A stretch of DNA of 64,000 nucleotides from Akkermansia sp. (GCA_017555025.1 JAFZHC010000006.1:1-64000), one strand, 5' to 3'. Counted from the first letter of the stretch, positions 14,828 to 23,292 are shown. Translations and numbers: made by a program. Notes: generated by a model not told the origin, from the sequence alone.

Positions 14828-15913
14828 ATGAACGCCGAAGAATCTATCAAGAGCACGCCGCTGTGTGACAAGCACGTGGCGCTCGGAGCCAAGATGGTGC
14901 CCTTCGCCGGCTGGAATATGCCGGTGCAGTACGCAGGTATTTTAGCTGAGCATAATGCTGTGCGCACCGATTGCGGTGTGTTCGATATCTCTCACATGGG
15001 TCAGTTCCTGGTGAGCGGGGAGGGCGCAACGGAGTGGCTCAACGGCATGTTCACCAATAATCTGAACAAGCTGGTGGACGGTATGGGGCAGTACTCCATG
15101 ATGCTCAATGAAAAGGGTGGCGTAATTGATGATCTTATTATTTATCAGGTGGCCAAGGATGACTTCTTCGTGGTGGTAAACGCCAGCATGATTGATGAAG
15201 ACTACGCTTGGCTTTCTGCCCGCAAGCCCGAGGGCATTTCCCTCGTGAATAAGAGCGACGCTTATGTTGGTTTGGCTATTCAGGGCCCGAACAGCGAGGC
15301 TGTGTTCGCTAAGATGTGCCCCGGCGTTGAGCTGCCTGTTCGCAATGGTATTCTGCAATTCGATGCCGATGGGGATGCCTGCGTGGTATGCCGTACCGGC
15401 TACACCGGCGAGAATGGTTTTGAGTTCTTCTGCCCCGCTGAGCAGGGTGTGAAGTGGTTTGAGAAGAGCATTGCCTGCGGTGCTCAGCCCTGCGGTCTGG
15501 GCGCTCGTGACAGCCTGCGCTTGGAAATGTGCTACTCTCTCAATGGTTCCGACCTCTCTCCTGAGAAGACTCCGCTGGAGGCCGGCCTGTCATGGTGCTG
15601 TGACCTGACCAAGGATTTTGTCGGCGTAGAGGTATTGCGCGAGCAGAAGGCCTCCGGTCGTCCCACTGCTCTGGTGGCTATCGAATACACCGGTAAGGGC
15701 GCACCTCCCCGCCACGGCTACGAGGTTCAGCTGCCCGATGGTACCCCGCTGGGCGAGATTTGCAGCGGCGTGCTGTCCCCCTCTCTGGGCAAGGGCATTG
15801 CCATGCTCTACGTGCCGGCTGCTCACTGCAAGGTGGGCACGGAGGTGAACGTGATTGTGCGCAACAAAGCTGTTCCTGCCGTTATCGTGAAGAAACCTTT
15901 CCTTAAAAAATAA
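14828..15913 (+). CDS. gcvT: Glycine cleavage system T protein (aminomethyltransferase)
   Basis: Transfers the one-carbon unit from aminomethyl-lipoyl-GcvH to tetrahydrofolate, releasing ammonia. The 361-residue protein has the usual start (TPLCDKHVALGAKMVPFAGWNMPVQY) and the folate-site segment VFDISHMGQF (about 51). YTGENGFEFF (about 195) and LGARDSLRLEMCYSLNGSD (about 222) follow, then the barrel domain ending in LGKGIAMLYVP. The ATG at 14828 is supported by homologous N-terminus and by the promoter; an in-frame GTG at 14804 is inside the promoter. It is followed after 21 bases by gcvH. Confidence 0.97.
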   Translation: MNAEESIKSTPLCDKHVALGAKMVPFAGWNMPVQYAGILAEHNAVRTDCGVFDISHMGQFLVSGEGATEWLNGMFTNNLNKLVDGMGQYSMMLNEKGGVIDDLIIYQVAKDDFFVVVNASMIDEDYAWLSARKPEGISLVNKSDAYVGLAIQGPNSEAVFAKMCPGVELPVRNGILQFDADGDACVVCRTGYTGENGFEFFCPAEQGVKWFEKSIACGAQPCGLGARDSLRLEMCYSLNGSDLSPEKTPLEAGLSWCCDLTKDFVGVEVLREQKASGRPTALVAIEYTGKGAPPRHGYEVQLPDGTPLGEICSGVLSPSLGKGIAMLYVPAAHCKVGTEVNVIVRNKAVPAVIVKKPFLKK

Positions 15914-15934
15914 CCCCTGAACCATACACATACT

Positions 15935-16318
15935 ATGAGCAATCCCGCTGAATACAAGTACTCCTCCGAGCACGAGTGGATCAGCCCCGCCGTGGACGGC
16001 GTGGTGACCCTCGGCATCACCGACTTTGCCCAGGCTGAGCTGGGTGAGGTTGTATACGTTGACCTTCCCTCTGTTGGCGATACGTTCTCCAAGGAGGACA
16101 GCATTGGTGCTGTAGAGTCCACTAAAGCAGCTTCCGACATCTACACTCCCGTTTCCGGTGAGATTGTAGAGGTGAATGAGGCTCTGGACGCTGAGCCCAA
16201 CACGGTGAACAGCGATGCCTTCGGTGCCGGTTGGATTTGCAAGATTAAGCTGGACGACGCTTCCGAGCTCGATGAGCTGATGGATGCCGCCGCCTACACC
16301 GACTTCTGCAACAAGTAA
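15935..16318 (+). CDS. gcvH: Glycine cleavage system H protein (lipoyl carrier)
   Basis: The mobile lipoyl carrier that shuttles the aminomethyl group between GcvP, GcvT and the dihydrolipoyl dehydrogenase. The 127-residue protein has the full family pattern: HEWISPAVDGVVTLGITDFAQAELGEVVYVDLP, then the lipoylated lysine K64 in GAVESTKAASDIY, and the C-terminal EPNTVNSDAFGAGWICKIK. Starts 21 bases after gcvT without a Shine-Dalgarno sequence. No lipoyl synthase or lpd gene is in this window. Confidence 0.97.
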   Translation: MSNPAEYKYSSEHEWISPAVDGVVTLGITDFAQAELGEVVYVDLPSVGDTFSKEDSIGAVESTKAASDIYTPVSGEIVEVNEALDAEPNTVNSDAFGAGWICKIKLDDASELDELMDAAAYTDFCNK

Positions 16319-16326
16319 ATAACCCC

Positions 16327-16392
16327 GCAAAGCCTTGCAGGTGGTGCAGTACCGGTGTAGTGCCGGTTCACGAAGCCCCCGCAAGGCTTTGC
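16327..16392 (+). promoter_or_regulatory. Long nested hairpin between gcvH and gcvP
   Basis: A perfect 12-bp outer stem (GCAAAGCCTTGC/GCAAGGCTTTGC) encloses a second stem-loop (ACCGG...CCGGT). It is followed by a weak U-run (CCTCTTTTC). It could lower gcvP expression relative to gcvTH (partial terminator) or protect the gcvTH mRNA 3' end. Confidence 0.65.
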
Positions 16393-16426
16393 CTCTTTTC
16401 TGGTTGAACGTATTTCACTCTTTTCT

Positions 16427-19255
16427 ATGATTACAGCCCAGACTTCGTTTATTCCCCGCCACATCGGCCCGAATGCTGCGGATACCGCCGCCATGCTGGC
16501 TACCATCGGCTTTGATTCTCTGGATGCCATGACCGATGCCATCGTGCCGGCTGACATCCGCTTGAAGGCTCCTCTCGACCTGCCTGCTCCCATGGCAGAG
16601 CAGGAGGCTCTCGCTGCTCTGCAGCAGATGCTCTCTGCTAACAAGCCCGTACGAAGCCTCATCGGTCAGGGGTACTATGGCACTTTTCTTCCCGCTGTGA
16701 TTCAGCGCAATGTGTACGAGAATCCCAGCTGGTATACTGCATATACACCCTACCAGCCTGAGATTGCTCAGGGGCGCCTGGAGATGCTCATGAACTTCCA
16801 GACGATGATTGCCGGCCTTACCGGGCTGCCCATCGCCAACGCCTCCATGCTAGATGAAGGCACTGCCGCCGCCGAAGCTGTGCACCTCTGTGTGAGCGAG
16901 AAGCGCAAGAGCGACACTTTCTTCGTGGCCGACACCTGTTTCCCGCAGACTATCGACGTTATCCGCACCCGTTGCGAGACGACCGGCGTGAAACTTATTG
17001 TGGGCGACTGGAAGAGTTTTGAGCCCGCCTCTGTGCCCACGCTGGCCGGTGTGCTGGTGCAGTACCCGGATAACTTGGGTGCTGTGGAGGACTACGCAGC
17101 CTTCTTCGAGAAGTGCCATGCCGTCAAGGTGCTGTGCTGTGTAGCTGCTGACCTGCTGGCTCTTACCGTGCTGAAGGAGCCCGGCGCCTTTGGTGCTGAC
17201 GTGTGCGTGGGTACTACCCAGCGCTTCGGCATTCCTATGGGCTACGGTGGCCCCGCTGCTGCCTACATGGCCTGCACCGACGCGCTCAAGCGCAAACTGC
17301 CCGGTCGCTACATCGGTAAGTCCATCGACCGCGATGGCAAGCCCGCCTACCGTCTGGCTCTGCAGACGCGCGAGCAGCACATCCGTCGCGAGAAGGCTAC
17401 CTCCAACATCTGTACTGCTCAGGTGCTCACCGCTCTGCTGAGCACCTTCTACGCCATGTACCAAGGCCCCGAAGGTCTGAAGAATGTGGCTACCACTGCC
17501 CATCGTCTGGCTGCCGGTTTTGCCGCCTCTGCTACCGCTGTCGGTTACAGCCCGGTCGCTGCTACCTACTTCGATACCGTGGCTGTGAGCACCCCCGGTA
17601 AGGCTGAGGCTCTCGTGGCTGCTGCCCTGACCGCCGGCTACAATATCCGCAAGGTTGATGCTGACACCATTTCCGTATCCTTCGACGAAACAACGACGGA
17701 TGCCGATCTGGCTGCCATCTGCACGGCTCTGGGGCTGCCCGCCGCTGAGGTTCCCGCTGCACCGGTATGGGGTGCTGAGTGGAACCGCACCAGCGCATTC
17801 TGCACCGAGACCTGCTTCAATTCCTTCCACTCCGAGACGGAGATGATGCGCTACATCCACACGCTGGAGTGCAAGGACCTTGCTCTGAATGAGGCTATGA
17901 TTCCTCTGGGCTCCTGCACCATGAAGGCCAATTGCGCCGCTATCATGATGCCCATCACCTGGGCCGGTGTGACCGAGCTGCACCCCTTTGCCCCCGCCGA
18001 CCAGTGCCAGGGTATGCGTGCTATGCTTGAGCAGCTTAAGCAGTGGCTGGCTGTAGTGACCGGCTTCCACGGTGTATCCCTGCAGCCGAACTCCGGCGCT
18101 GCCGGTGAGTTTGCCGGTCTGCTCACCATTCACCGCTATCAGGTAGCTCAGGGCGAGGGGCACCGCAACGTGTGCCTTATCCCGAACTCAGCTCACGGCA
18201 CCAATCCTGCCTCGGCCGCTATGGCCGGCTTTACCTGTGTGCCGGTGAAGTGCGATGAGCTTGGTAACATCGATGCCGCTGACCTGAAGGCTCAGGCCGA
18301 GAAGCACCGCGATAACCTTGCCGCCCTCATGGTGACCTATCCCTCCACCCACGGTGTGTACGAGAGCGGTGTGGCCGACCTCTGCCGCATCATCCACGAG
18401 AACGGTGGTCAGGTGTACATGGACGGCGCTAACATGAATGCTCAGTGTGGTCTGACGAACCCCGGCACCATTGGCGCCGACGTCTGCCACCTCAACCTGC
18501 ACAAGACCTTCGCCATGCCTCACGGCGGCGGCGGTCCCGGCGTAGGCCCCATCTGCTGTGCTGAGCACCTCACTCCCTACCTGCCGGGGCACATTTGCGA
18601 CGACAGCCAGGCTCACTCCGCTGTGTCCTCTGCCGAGTACGGTTCTGCCGCTATTTGCCCCATCACCTGGATGTATCTGGCCATGATGGGCTTCGAGGGT
18701 CTCAAGAAGGCCTCTCAGATGGCTATCCTCAACGCTAACTACATTGCCAAGCGTCTGGAGAATCACTTCCCGACCCTGTACTCCGGTGCTAATGGTCTGG
18801 TGGCTCACGAGTGTATCCTCGATACCACTATCATGCTCCGCAAGAGTCACCTCTCTGTGGATGATATGGCCAAGCGCCTCATGGACTACGGCTTCCACGC
18901 TCCCACCATGAGCTTCCCTGTGCACGACACACTCATGGTAGAGCCCACGGAGTCCGAGAGCAAGTACGAGCTTGATCGCTTCATTGATGCCATGATTGGC
19001 ATTCGTGGCGAAATGGATGCCGTGGCCAATGGCACTGTACCGGCTGACGACAACGTGATGGTGAATGCTCCGCACACCGCGCTTGCCGTGACCGCCGATG
19101 AGTGGAACCACGCATATAGCCGCGCTCAGGCCGCATATCCCGCAGCCTGCCAGCGCCTGCACAAGTTCTGGCCTTCCTGCTCCCGTGTGGAGAACGCCTG
19201 GGGCGACCGCAACTTCTGCTGCACTTGCGATACCCTCGCAGAGCAGCAGGGCTAA
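16427..19255 (+). CDS. gcvP: Glycine dehydrogenase (decarboxylating), P protein
   Basis: PLP enzyme that decarboxylates glycine and loads the aminomethyl group on GcvH. The 942-residue length matches the one-chain (homodimer) form with both N- and C-terminal halves. Visible motifs are GYYGTFLPAVIQRNVYENP (about 82), PLGSCTMKANCAA (about 498), and the PLP-lysine region HLNLHKTFAMPHGGGGPG with K693. The C-terminal glycine-rich GPGVGP segment is intact. Strong bias to GCC/CTG/GGT codons suggests high expression. It begins 108 bases after gcvH, past a large hairpin, and no separate promoter is obvious. Confidence 0.97.
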   Translation: MITAQTSFIPRHIGPNAADTAAMLATIGFDSLDAMTDAIVPADIRLKAPLDLPAPMAEQEALAALQQMLSANKPVRSLIGQGYYGTFLPAVIQRNVYENPSWYTAYTPYQPEIAQGRLEMLMNFQTMIAGLTGLPIANASMLDEGTAAAEAVHLCVSEKRKSDTFFVADTCFPQTIDVIRTRCETTGVKLIVGDWKSFEPASVPTLAGVLVQYPDNLGAVEDYAAFFEKCHAVKVLCCVAADLLALTVLKEPGAFGADVCVGTTQRFGIPMGYGGPAAAYMACTDALKRKLPGRYIGKSIDRDGKPAYRLALQTREQHIRREKATSNICTAQVLTALLSTFYAMYQGPEGLKNVATTAHRLAAGFAASATAVGYSPVAATYFDTVAVSTPGKAEALVAAALTAGYNIRKVDADTISVSFDETTTDADLAAICTALGLPAAEVPAAPVWGAEWNRTSAFCTETCFNSFHSETEMMRYIHTLECKDLALNEAMIPLGSCTMKANCAAIMMPITWAGVTELHPFAPADQCQGMRAMLEQLKQWLAVVTGFHGVSLQPNSGAAGEFAGLLTIHRYQVAQGEGHRNVCLIPNSAHGTNPASAAMAGFTCVPVKCDELGNIDAADLKAQAEKHRDNLAALMVTYPSTHGVYESGVADLCRIIHENGGQVYMDGANMNAQCGLTNPGTIGADVCHLNLHKTFAMPHGGGGPGVGPICCAEHLTPYLPGHICDDSQAHSAVSSAEYGSAAICPITWMYLAMMGFEGLKKASQMAILNANYIAKRLENHFPTLYSGANGLVAHECILDTTIMLRKSHLSVDDMAKRLMDYGFHAPTMSFPVHDTLMVEPTESESKYELDRFIDAMIGIRGEMDAVANGTVPADDNVMVNAPHTALAVTADEWNHAYSRAQAAYPAACQRLHKFWPSCSRVENAWGDRNFCCTCDTLAEQQG

Positions 19256-19277
19256 GCGTACGCCGCTGCTTTTGTTG

Positions 19278-19313
19278 AATCCCTGCGCCACCTCCCGTGG
19301 CGCAGGGATTTTT
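19278..19313 (+). terminator. Terminator of gcvTHP
   Basis: A perfect 14-bp stem (AATCCCTGCGCCAC/GTGGCGCAGGGATT) with a 5-base loop, followed by TTT. One of the strongest rho-independent terminators in the window. The roughly 200 bases after it before the DUF4143 remnant are A+T-rich and hold no gene. Confidence 0.9.
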
Positions 19314-19517
19314 GCGTGCGCGGGACTGATAAATGCACGTGTAAGGCCAAAAGTCCTTTGCAAAAATGCATTTGCGGTGAAGAAAATAATGAAAACAGAA
19401 TAAGTTATGAATATTTACGAGGTTTTTGAAAAATGAGCTTGAAATAATGGAGAGAAAAAGTTGACATTTGAGGTCGATTCTGCTGCCCTTTCCGTGAAGG
19501 AAAGAAAGGAGAAAGCA

Positions 19518-20411
19518 ATGAAGCGTTGGTGCATCGATGAGCTGAGTGAGTTCGGGCGGCAGCACTATAAGAATGTGGTTTATGTGCGTTTTGATCGCGA
19601 TGACTTTGTGCGCCAATCTTTCGAGAAAGATTACGACATCCCCCGCTTGATGGACACGCTGCAGGTGCATAGCCGTGTGCAGGAAGCTCTGTTGGCCGAC
19701 TATCGCAATGACTTCAGTAAACATGCTACGGATGCCGAGACTCATTACATTACGCAGATATGGGACTCCGTGCCCGAGCAGCTTGCTCGTGAGGATAAGC
19801 GCTTTGTGCATGCTGATGTAGGACCGCGTGTGCGGGCTCCGCTACTGCGTGCTCCTATCCGCTGGCTGGACGACGCTGCGCTGGTGCAGATAGTACCGCG
19901 CGTCAAAAAGCCCGAAATGCCTCTCTCCGCATACAAGGATGGTGCCTACAAGATGTTCTTCCTCGATGTCGGCTTGCTGGGCGCGGCCTGTAAGTTGCCT
20001 CCATCAGTCATACTGGAGGGTAACAGCATTTTCGGTCAGTTCAAAGGAGCACTTACGGAGCAGTACGTGCAGCAGCAGTTGCGCTCAGAATGCAGTATTT
20101 CTCCCTATTATTGGAGCGCCGAACGAGCTCAGGCTGAGGTGGATTTTCTTATCGAGAGCGATTACCGCATCTTCCCGGTCGAGGTGAAGGCTGAGTTGAA
20201 CTTGCAGGCTAAGAGCCTTCGCAGCTTCTGCAAGCGGTATCGCTACCCGGTTGCTTTGCATATATCTATGAGCTCTCACCAGGTCAGTACTGTGCACATT
20301 GCACCCGGCAAGGCAGACCCTCAGGGGCATACTTACACGGTGGTAGATATTCCGCTCTATGCGGTCGCCTCAGCTCCGGCCGAGGCGGGTGAGCTGAAGG
20401 TGGAGACTTGA
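19518..20411 (+). pseudogene. Truncated and internally deleted DUF4143-type AAA ATPase
   Basis: The C-terminal part fits ATP-binding proteins with a DUF4143 domain: QEALLADYRNDFSKHA, then PIRWLDDAALVQIV, PLSAYKDGAYKMFFLDVGLLGAAC, and the nuclease-like ending VDFLIESDYRIFPVEVKAE. The N-terminus starts just after where the P-loop should be (DELSEFGRQHYKNVVYVRFDRDD), so Walker A is absent. The middle jumps from DTLQVHSR to VQEALLADY, losing the Walker B and DEIQ region. Since ATP binding is impossible, I call it a pseudogene kept in frame; reading is open from TTG at 19461, and ATG 19518 has the only ordinary GGAG Shine-Dalgarno-like sequence noted. Full-length relatives are about 400 residues or more. 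Confidence 0.72.
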
Positions 20412-20536
20412 TAGCACAAGTCGGCATTTTGTGCACTGTTGTTCATTTTATGGGGGCGAGCCGTCCATCTCCCGCTTGCTCTGCGCTTGGATGCAAAAAA
20501 CTTTGTATATTGTAGATTGATGGTTGTAGTTTTTCC

Positions 20537-20565
20537 TTTACCTTTCCTAAAAGATATTGTAGACT
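20537..20565 (+). promoter_or_regulatory. Leaderless promoter of the Sel1-like gene
   Basis: TTTACC (20537-20542), 17-base spacer, TAGACT (20560-20565), 7 bases, ATG at 20573. Confidence 0.65.
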
Positions 20566-20572
20566 CTAGAAC

Positions 20573-21133
20573 ATGGACGCCACCTCTCTTCTTGCTACTG
20601 AAATTGATTATGAGAAATATGATGACGATGATGCCTATATCGTCGCTTACAATGAATTGATTGAACAGCTGCGTGCTTGTGCCAAGGCTCATGCTCAGGG
20701 TACAGATGGCTGTGAGCAGAATATCGAAACTGCCGTTGCCTGCTGGCAGAAGGCAGCTGAGCTGGAAGATCCTGAGTCTCTTTGTGCTCTTGCTGACTAT
20801 TATCTTTCCTCCGGCGATGATGACGGAGCCATTAACTGGCTGCATAAGGTAGTGCAGGTGTATGACTTGGAGCAGCCTCTCTGCTCTCTTATCGCTCTGC
20901 TTCACAAGCGCAATAGTGAGGAAGATCGCTCCGAGCTCGATTCTCTCTATCGCACCCTAGTCTCGGGTTTTCCCAGCGCTGAACACCACTACGACTACGC
21001 TCGCTACCTCCTCTCGGTAGACTCTGCTCCGCACTCCCTTACCCGTCGCAAGGCTGTTCGCTTCCTTGAGCTTGCCTCCGCAACCGGTCATGCTGATGCT
21101 GCGGAGCTCCTCGACCGCCTCGGTCGTCGCTAA
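20573..21133 (+). CDS. Sel1/TPR-like helical repeat protein
   Basis: 186 residues, acidic, all-helical. Repeat-type segments are IETAVACWQKAAELEDPESLCALADYYLSSGDDDGAINWLHKV (about 50-95) and the last helix pair RKAVRFLELASATGHADAAELLDRL (about 159-183). The 'A...W..KAAE....ESL..LA..Y' pattern is that of Sel1-like repeats, which form scaffolds for protein contacts. There is no signal peptide, so it should be cytoplasmic. It converges with the Ser/Thr kinase gene 108 bases downstream. The partner is unknown; a link with the kinase is only a guess from position. Confidence 0.7.
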   Translation: MDATSLLATEIDYEKYDDDDAYIVAYNELIEQLRACAKAHAQGTDGCEQNIETAVACWQKAAELEDPESLCALADYYLSSGDDDGAINWLHKVVQVYDLEQPLCSLIALLHKRNSEEDRSELDSLYRTLVSGFPSAEHHYDYARYLLSVDSAPHSLTRRKAVRFLELASATGHADAAELLDRLGRR

Positions 21134-21174
21134 GTTTGCGTTGCCTCTTTGTTTGGCTTTACTCGGTTTCTCTC

Positions 21175-21209
21175 GGCTCGCTGGCTTTTCGCTAAGCGAG
21201 CCGGAGTTT
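21175..21209 (+). terminator. Terminator of the Sel1-like gene
   Basis: GGCTCGCT/AGCGAGCC stem with a 12-base loop followed by GGAG and six T. It lies between convergent genes and can serve the plus strand. Confidence 0.75.
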
Positions 21210-21241
21210 TTTCTGAGTAGTCCAAGGCTGCGAATTTCTAC

Positions 21242-22441
21242 TCACTTTGTTTCGTTGAGTAAACCTCGGAGCTTTTGTTCTAATTCTTTAAGAAGCTTTT
21301 CTCGAGCCTGATTTTGCTGTTCTCCGGGTATTTGCTGCTTTTGGGCTTCTTTCAGGTAATGAATCAGGTCTTGCCAATATTGTTCATAAATTCGCCCGGC
21401 CTGCTCTTTGATGGCGGGTGAATTGCTTCCGTTCTGCCCGGAGGAGTCGTAGATTACGGTCCCATCTTCTAAAATAATGCATTCCGGGATGTTTTCCGTT
21501 GTTATGGAGGCGGAGGGTGGTATATTGTAGGTATTGTTCGGCTGTCTGTTGTCTGCTTGTTTTTCATGGTGTAGCGCCTGCAGACTGAGCCCTCCGATGA
21601 TGCCCCCCAGCAGCAGGCTTGCCGGAAGAAAGAACAGGGTCTTGTTGCGGGTGGGTGTGCGTAGCTCCTGAAGCCATTCCTGCGCCGAGACGTAGCGATC
21701 GGCCACTTCGGGGGCGGCTGCTTTTCGGAGGGTTTTCAGGAAACGACGAGGATAACATTTCTTGCTCTCTCTCGGCAGCAGATGTAGGAAGCTCTGAGCT
21801 AGTGCATACAAATCGGACCACGCGCCCACACGCCCATTGGGGCTGAATTGTTCAGGTGCCGCATATCCGGGGGAGCCTACCGGAGTGAGAGTGTGATTTG
21901 CGGTTCCCAGATGGGCGGAGCCGAAGTCGATGATAGTCGGTTGTCCGTCGTCGCGGATAATGAGATTAGAGGGTTTGATATCGCGGTGGATGATGCTGTT
22001 ACCATGCAGGTAGTGCAGCGTATGCAGCAATTGTTCGAGGATAGTCTGTACGGCTGCTGCGTTGTCGGCAATTTGCGGCATTCTGGTTCGCAGCGTGCTA
22101 CCCTCCACATACTCCATCACCAAGTACGCCGTGCCGGAGCCTTCAAAGATATCATAGATTTTCACCACATTCGGGTGATTCAGGCCGGCGAGTATGCGGG
22201 CCTCTCGGCAGAATGTTGCTAGCGAGCGGGGGTAGAGTATCTCATCCATCGGCTCGACTTCTGAGCTGCCTGCAGCACGCATGCAGAGCCCCATGGGAAA
22301 GTGCTCCTTGATGACCACTTCACGCTCCAGAGCACGATCATAGGCCAGATAGCTGATGCCGCCTCCTCCCTGACCCAGTACAGCACGAATCTCACAACTG
22401 CCCAGTACGGTTTTCTCCGGTAGAGCGGGGGAGTTCATCAT
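21242..22441 (-). CDS. Membrane Ser/Thr protein kinase (PknB-like) with periplasmic coiled coil
   Basis: The 399-residue protein has an N-terminal Hanks-type kinase domain (about 12-270). It contains the glycine loop VLGQGGGGISY, the lysine in VVIKEHFP, catalytic HRDIKPSN (about 154), metal-binding DFGSA (about 172), and the P+1 region GSPGYAAPEQF. A single hydrophobic segment (about 275-297) is followed by about 100 residues outside, including a charged coiled-coil end (YLKEAQKQQIPGEQQNQAREKLLKELEQKL). So it can carry a signal across the inner membrane. It is 17 bases downstream of the HTH regulator gene, so probably in one unit. Targets unknown; neighbours on both sides are candidates. Confidence 0.9.
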   Translation of the reverse strand: MMNSPALPEKTVLGSCEIRAVLGQGGGGISYLAYDRALEREVVIKEHFPMGLCMRAAGSSEVEPMDEILYPRSLATFCREARILAGLNHPNVVKIYDIFEGSGTAYLVMEYVEGSTLRTRMPQIADNAAAVQTILEQLLHTLHYLHGNSIIHRDIKPSNLIIRDDGQPTIIDFGSAHLGTANHTLTPVGSPGYAAPEQFSPNGRVGAWSDLYALAQSFLHLLPRESKKCYPRRFLKTLRKAAAPEVADRYVSAQEWLQELRTPTRNKTLFFLPASLLLGGIIGGLSLQALHHEKQADNRQPNNTYNIPPSASITTENIPECIILEDGTVIYDSSGQNGSNSPAIKEQAGRIYEQYWQDLIHYLKEAQKQQIPGEQQNQAREKLLKELEQKLRGLLNETK

Positions 22442-22458
22442 CGCTCGGAATGATATAA

Positions 22459-22899
22459 TTAGCTATTTGACGGAAGAATCACCTTGCGGCTGCGTAGTTC
22501 CGCTGTGACTGTTCTGTCCTTGCTTTCTGCCACTAGTGCAGCAATCGCCTGAGCCACTAGTGTCTCCAAGGTTACGCCTCGGGCGGCTGCTCGTTCCGCC
22601 AGCCGGGCATACTGCTCGGGTGCCAGCTGTACCGTCAGAGAGAGAGAGGCATTGACATTCACCCCCGGAACTTCCGTGGGGGCAGCTCCGCCGGAAGCGG
22701 ACAATGACGGCATCTGTACCATTACCTTTTCCAGTAATTGTAACTTGAGCGGTGGAATGTTCTTCTGGCTCATCCAGTTGCGTACCGTTATTTCGGATAC
22801 GCCGCATTGCTCTGCCACCCAGCGGTAGTCCAGCCCGTGGCTCTTGAGCCACTTCTTCACCATCGCTTTGAATTCCGACTGATTCGCCTCCTGCGTCAT
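22459..22899 (-). CDS. HTH regulator with C-terminal ribbon-helix-helix-like module
   Basis: Residues about 8-50 form a helix-turn-helix of XRE type (KKWLKSHGLDYRWVAEQCGVSEITVRNWMSQKNIPP). The C-terminal part, about 85-125, has a strand followed by two helices (LTVQLAPEQYARLAERAAARGVTLETLVAQAIAALV), as in CopG/Arc-like or toxin-antitoxin-related folds. The same module is found in the next small protein encoded upstream. It has a leaderless-type promoter and precedes the kinase gene by 17 bases. Its likely role is control of its own kinase unit or of the divergent SPFH operon; that is inference. Confidence 0.72.
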   Translation of the reverse strand: MTQEANQSEFKAMVKKWLKSHGLDYRWVAEQCGVSEITVRNWMSQKNIPPLKLQLLEKVMVQMPSLSASGGAAPTEVPGVNVNASLSLTVQLAPEQYARLAERAAARGVTLETLVAQAIAALVAESKDRTVTAELRSRKVILPSNS

Positions 22900-22906
22900 G
22901 CTTCTG

Positions 22907-22934
22907 AGTTTACCACATACTCCTTGATTGTCAA
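22907..22934 (-). promoter_or_regulatory. Leaderless promoter of the HTH regulator-kinase unit
   Basis: Minus strand: TTGACA (22929-22934), 16-base spacer ending TGG, TAAACT (22907-22912), 7 bases, ATG. Confidence 0.7.
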
Positions 22935-22963
22935 GACAACACTCCTGCCGTATTAATCTGCTG

Positions 22964-23203
22964 CTATTGTAACAATTTTCCTACAGCCTGAGCCACCATT
23001 GCCTCAGGGGTGCCACCCTCCAGCATTGCTCGTTTTGCCAGTACGGCATATTCCTCCGGTGTTAGTTCTATTCGGATGTTTCGTGAGATTGTCGCATTGA
23101 GCGATTCTATTAGAGATGTTTTGTCGCTCTCCTTTTTAGCTCCGCTGATTCTGCTGTTTTCTTCATAACTATCAGCAATTAAAGTCTTGGTTATGGTTGT
23201 CAT
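22964..23203 (-). CDS. Small protein sharing the regulator's C-terminal module
   Basis: 79 residues. The last 45 (NATISRNIRIELTPEEYAVLAKRAMLEGGTPEAMVAQAVGKLL) align with the C-terminal module of the HTH regulator (NASLSLTVQLAPEQYARLAERAAARG-TLETLVAQAIAALV). The HTH part is missing and is replaced by a polar N-terminus. It could be a ribbon-helix-helix regulator of its own or a modulator that pairs with the HTH protein. It has its own leaderless-type promoter and is divergent from the SPFH operon. Confidence 0.65.
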   Translation of the reverse strand: MTTITKTLIADSYEENSRISGAKKESDKTSLIESLNATISRNIRIELTPEEYAVLAKRAMLEGGTPEAMVAQAVGKLLQ

Positions 23204-23209
23204 GCCCTA

Positions 23210-23238
23210 GTTATAGCACGAAAAAAAAGATTTGTAAA
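23210..23238 (-). promoter_or_regulatory. Leaderless promoter of the 79-residue regulator-like gene
   Basis: Minus strand: TTTACA (23233-23238), 17-base spacer ending TGC, TATAAC (23210-23215), 6 bases, ATG. Confidence 0.65.
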
Positions 23239-23260
23239 CTATCTTTCTGAGATTTTGTTG

Positions 23261-23288
23261 TTGACAAAGTAGTAAAACGAGATAATAT
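23261..23288 (+). promoter_or_regulatory. Promoter of the SPFH operon
   Basis: TTGACA (23261-23266), 16-base spacer, TAATAT (23283-23288). It is divergent from, and about 23 bases away from, the promoter of the small regulator-like gene, so a common operator in between is possible. Confidence 0.65.
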
Positions 23289-23292
23289 ATAC

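Noticed and set aside
14804-14828. Glycine riboswitch before gcvT
   Set aside because: The TATAAT box ends 9 bases before the gcvT ATG, so there is no leader to hold it.
16850-19363. Long minus-strand open frames opposite gcvP (437 and 391 codons)
   Set aside because: They mirror the strong codon bias of gcvP, show no family motif and overlap a certain gene over their full length.
19518-20411. Functional AAA ATPase of a toxin-antitoxin or defence system
   Set aside because: Walker A and B motifs are both missing and no partner gene of a defence system is adjacent.
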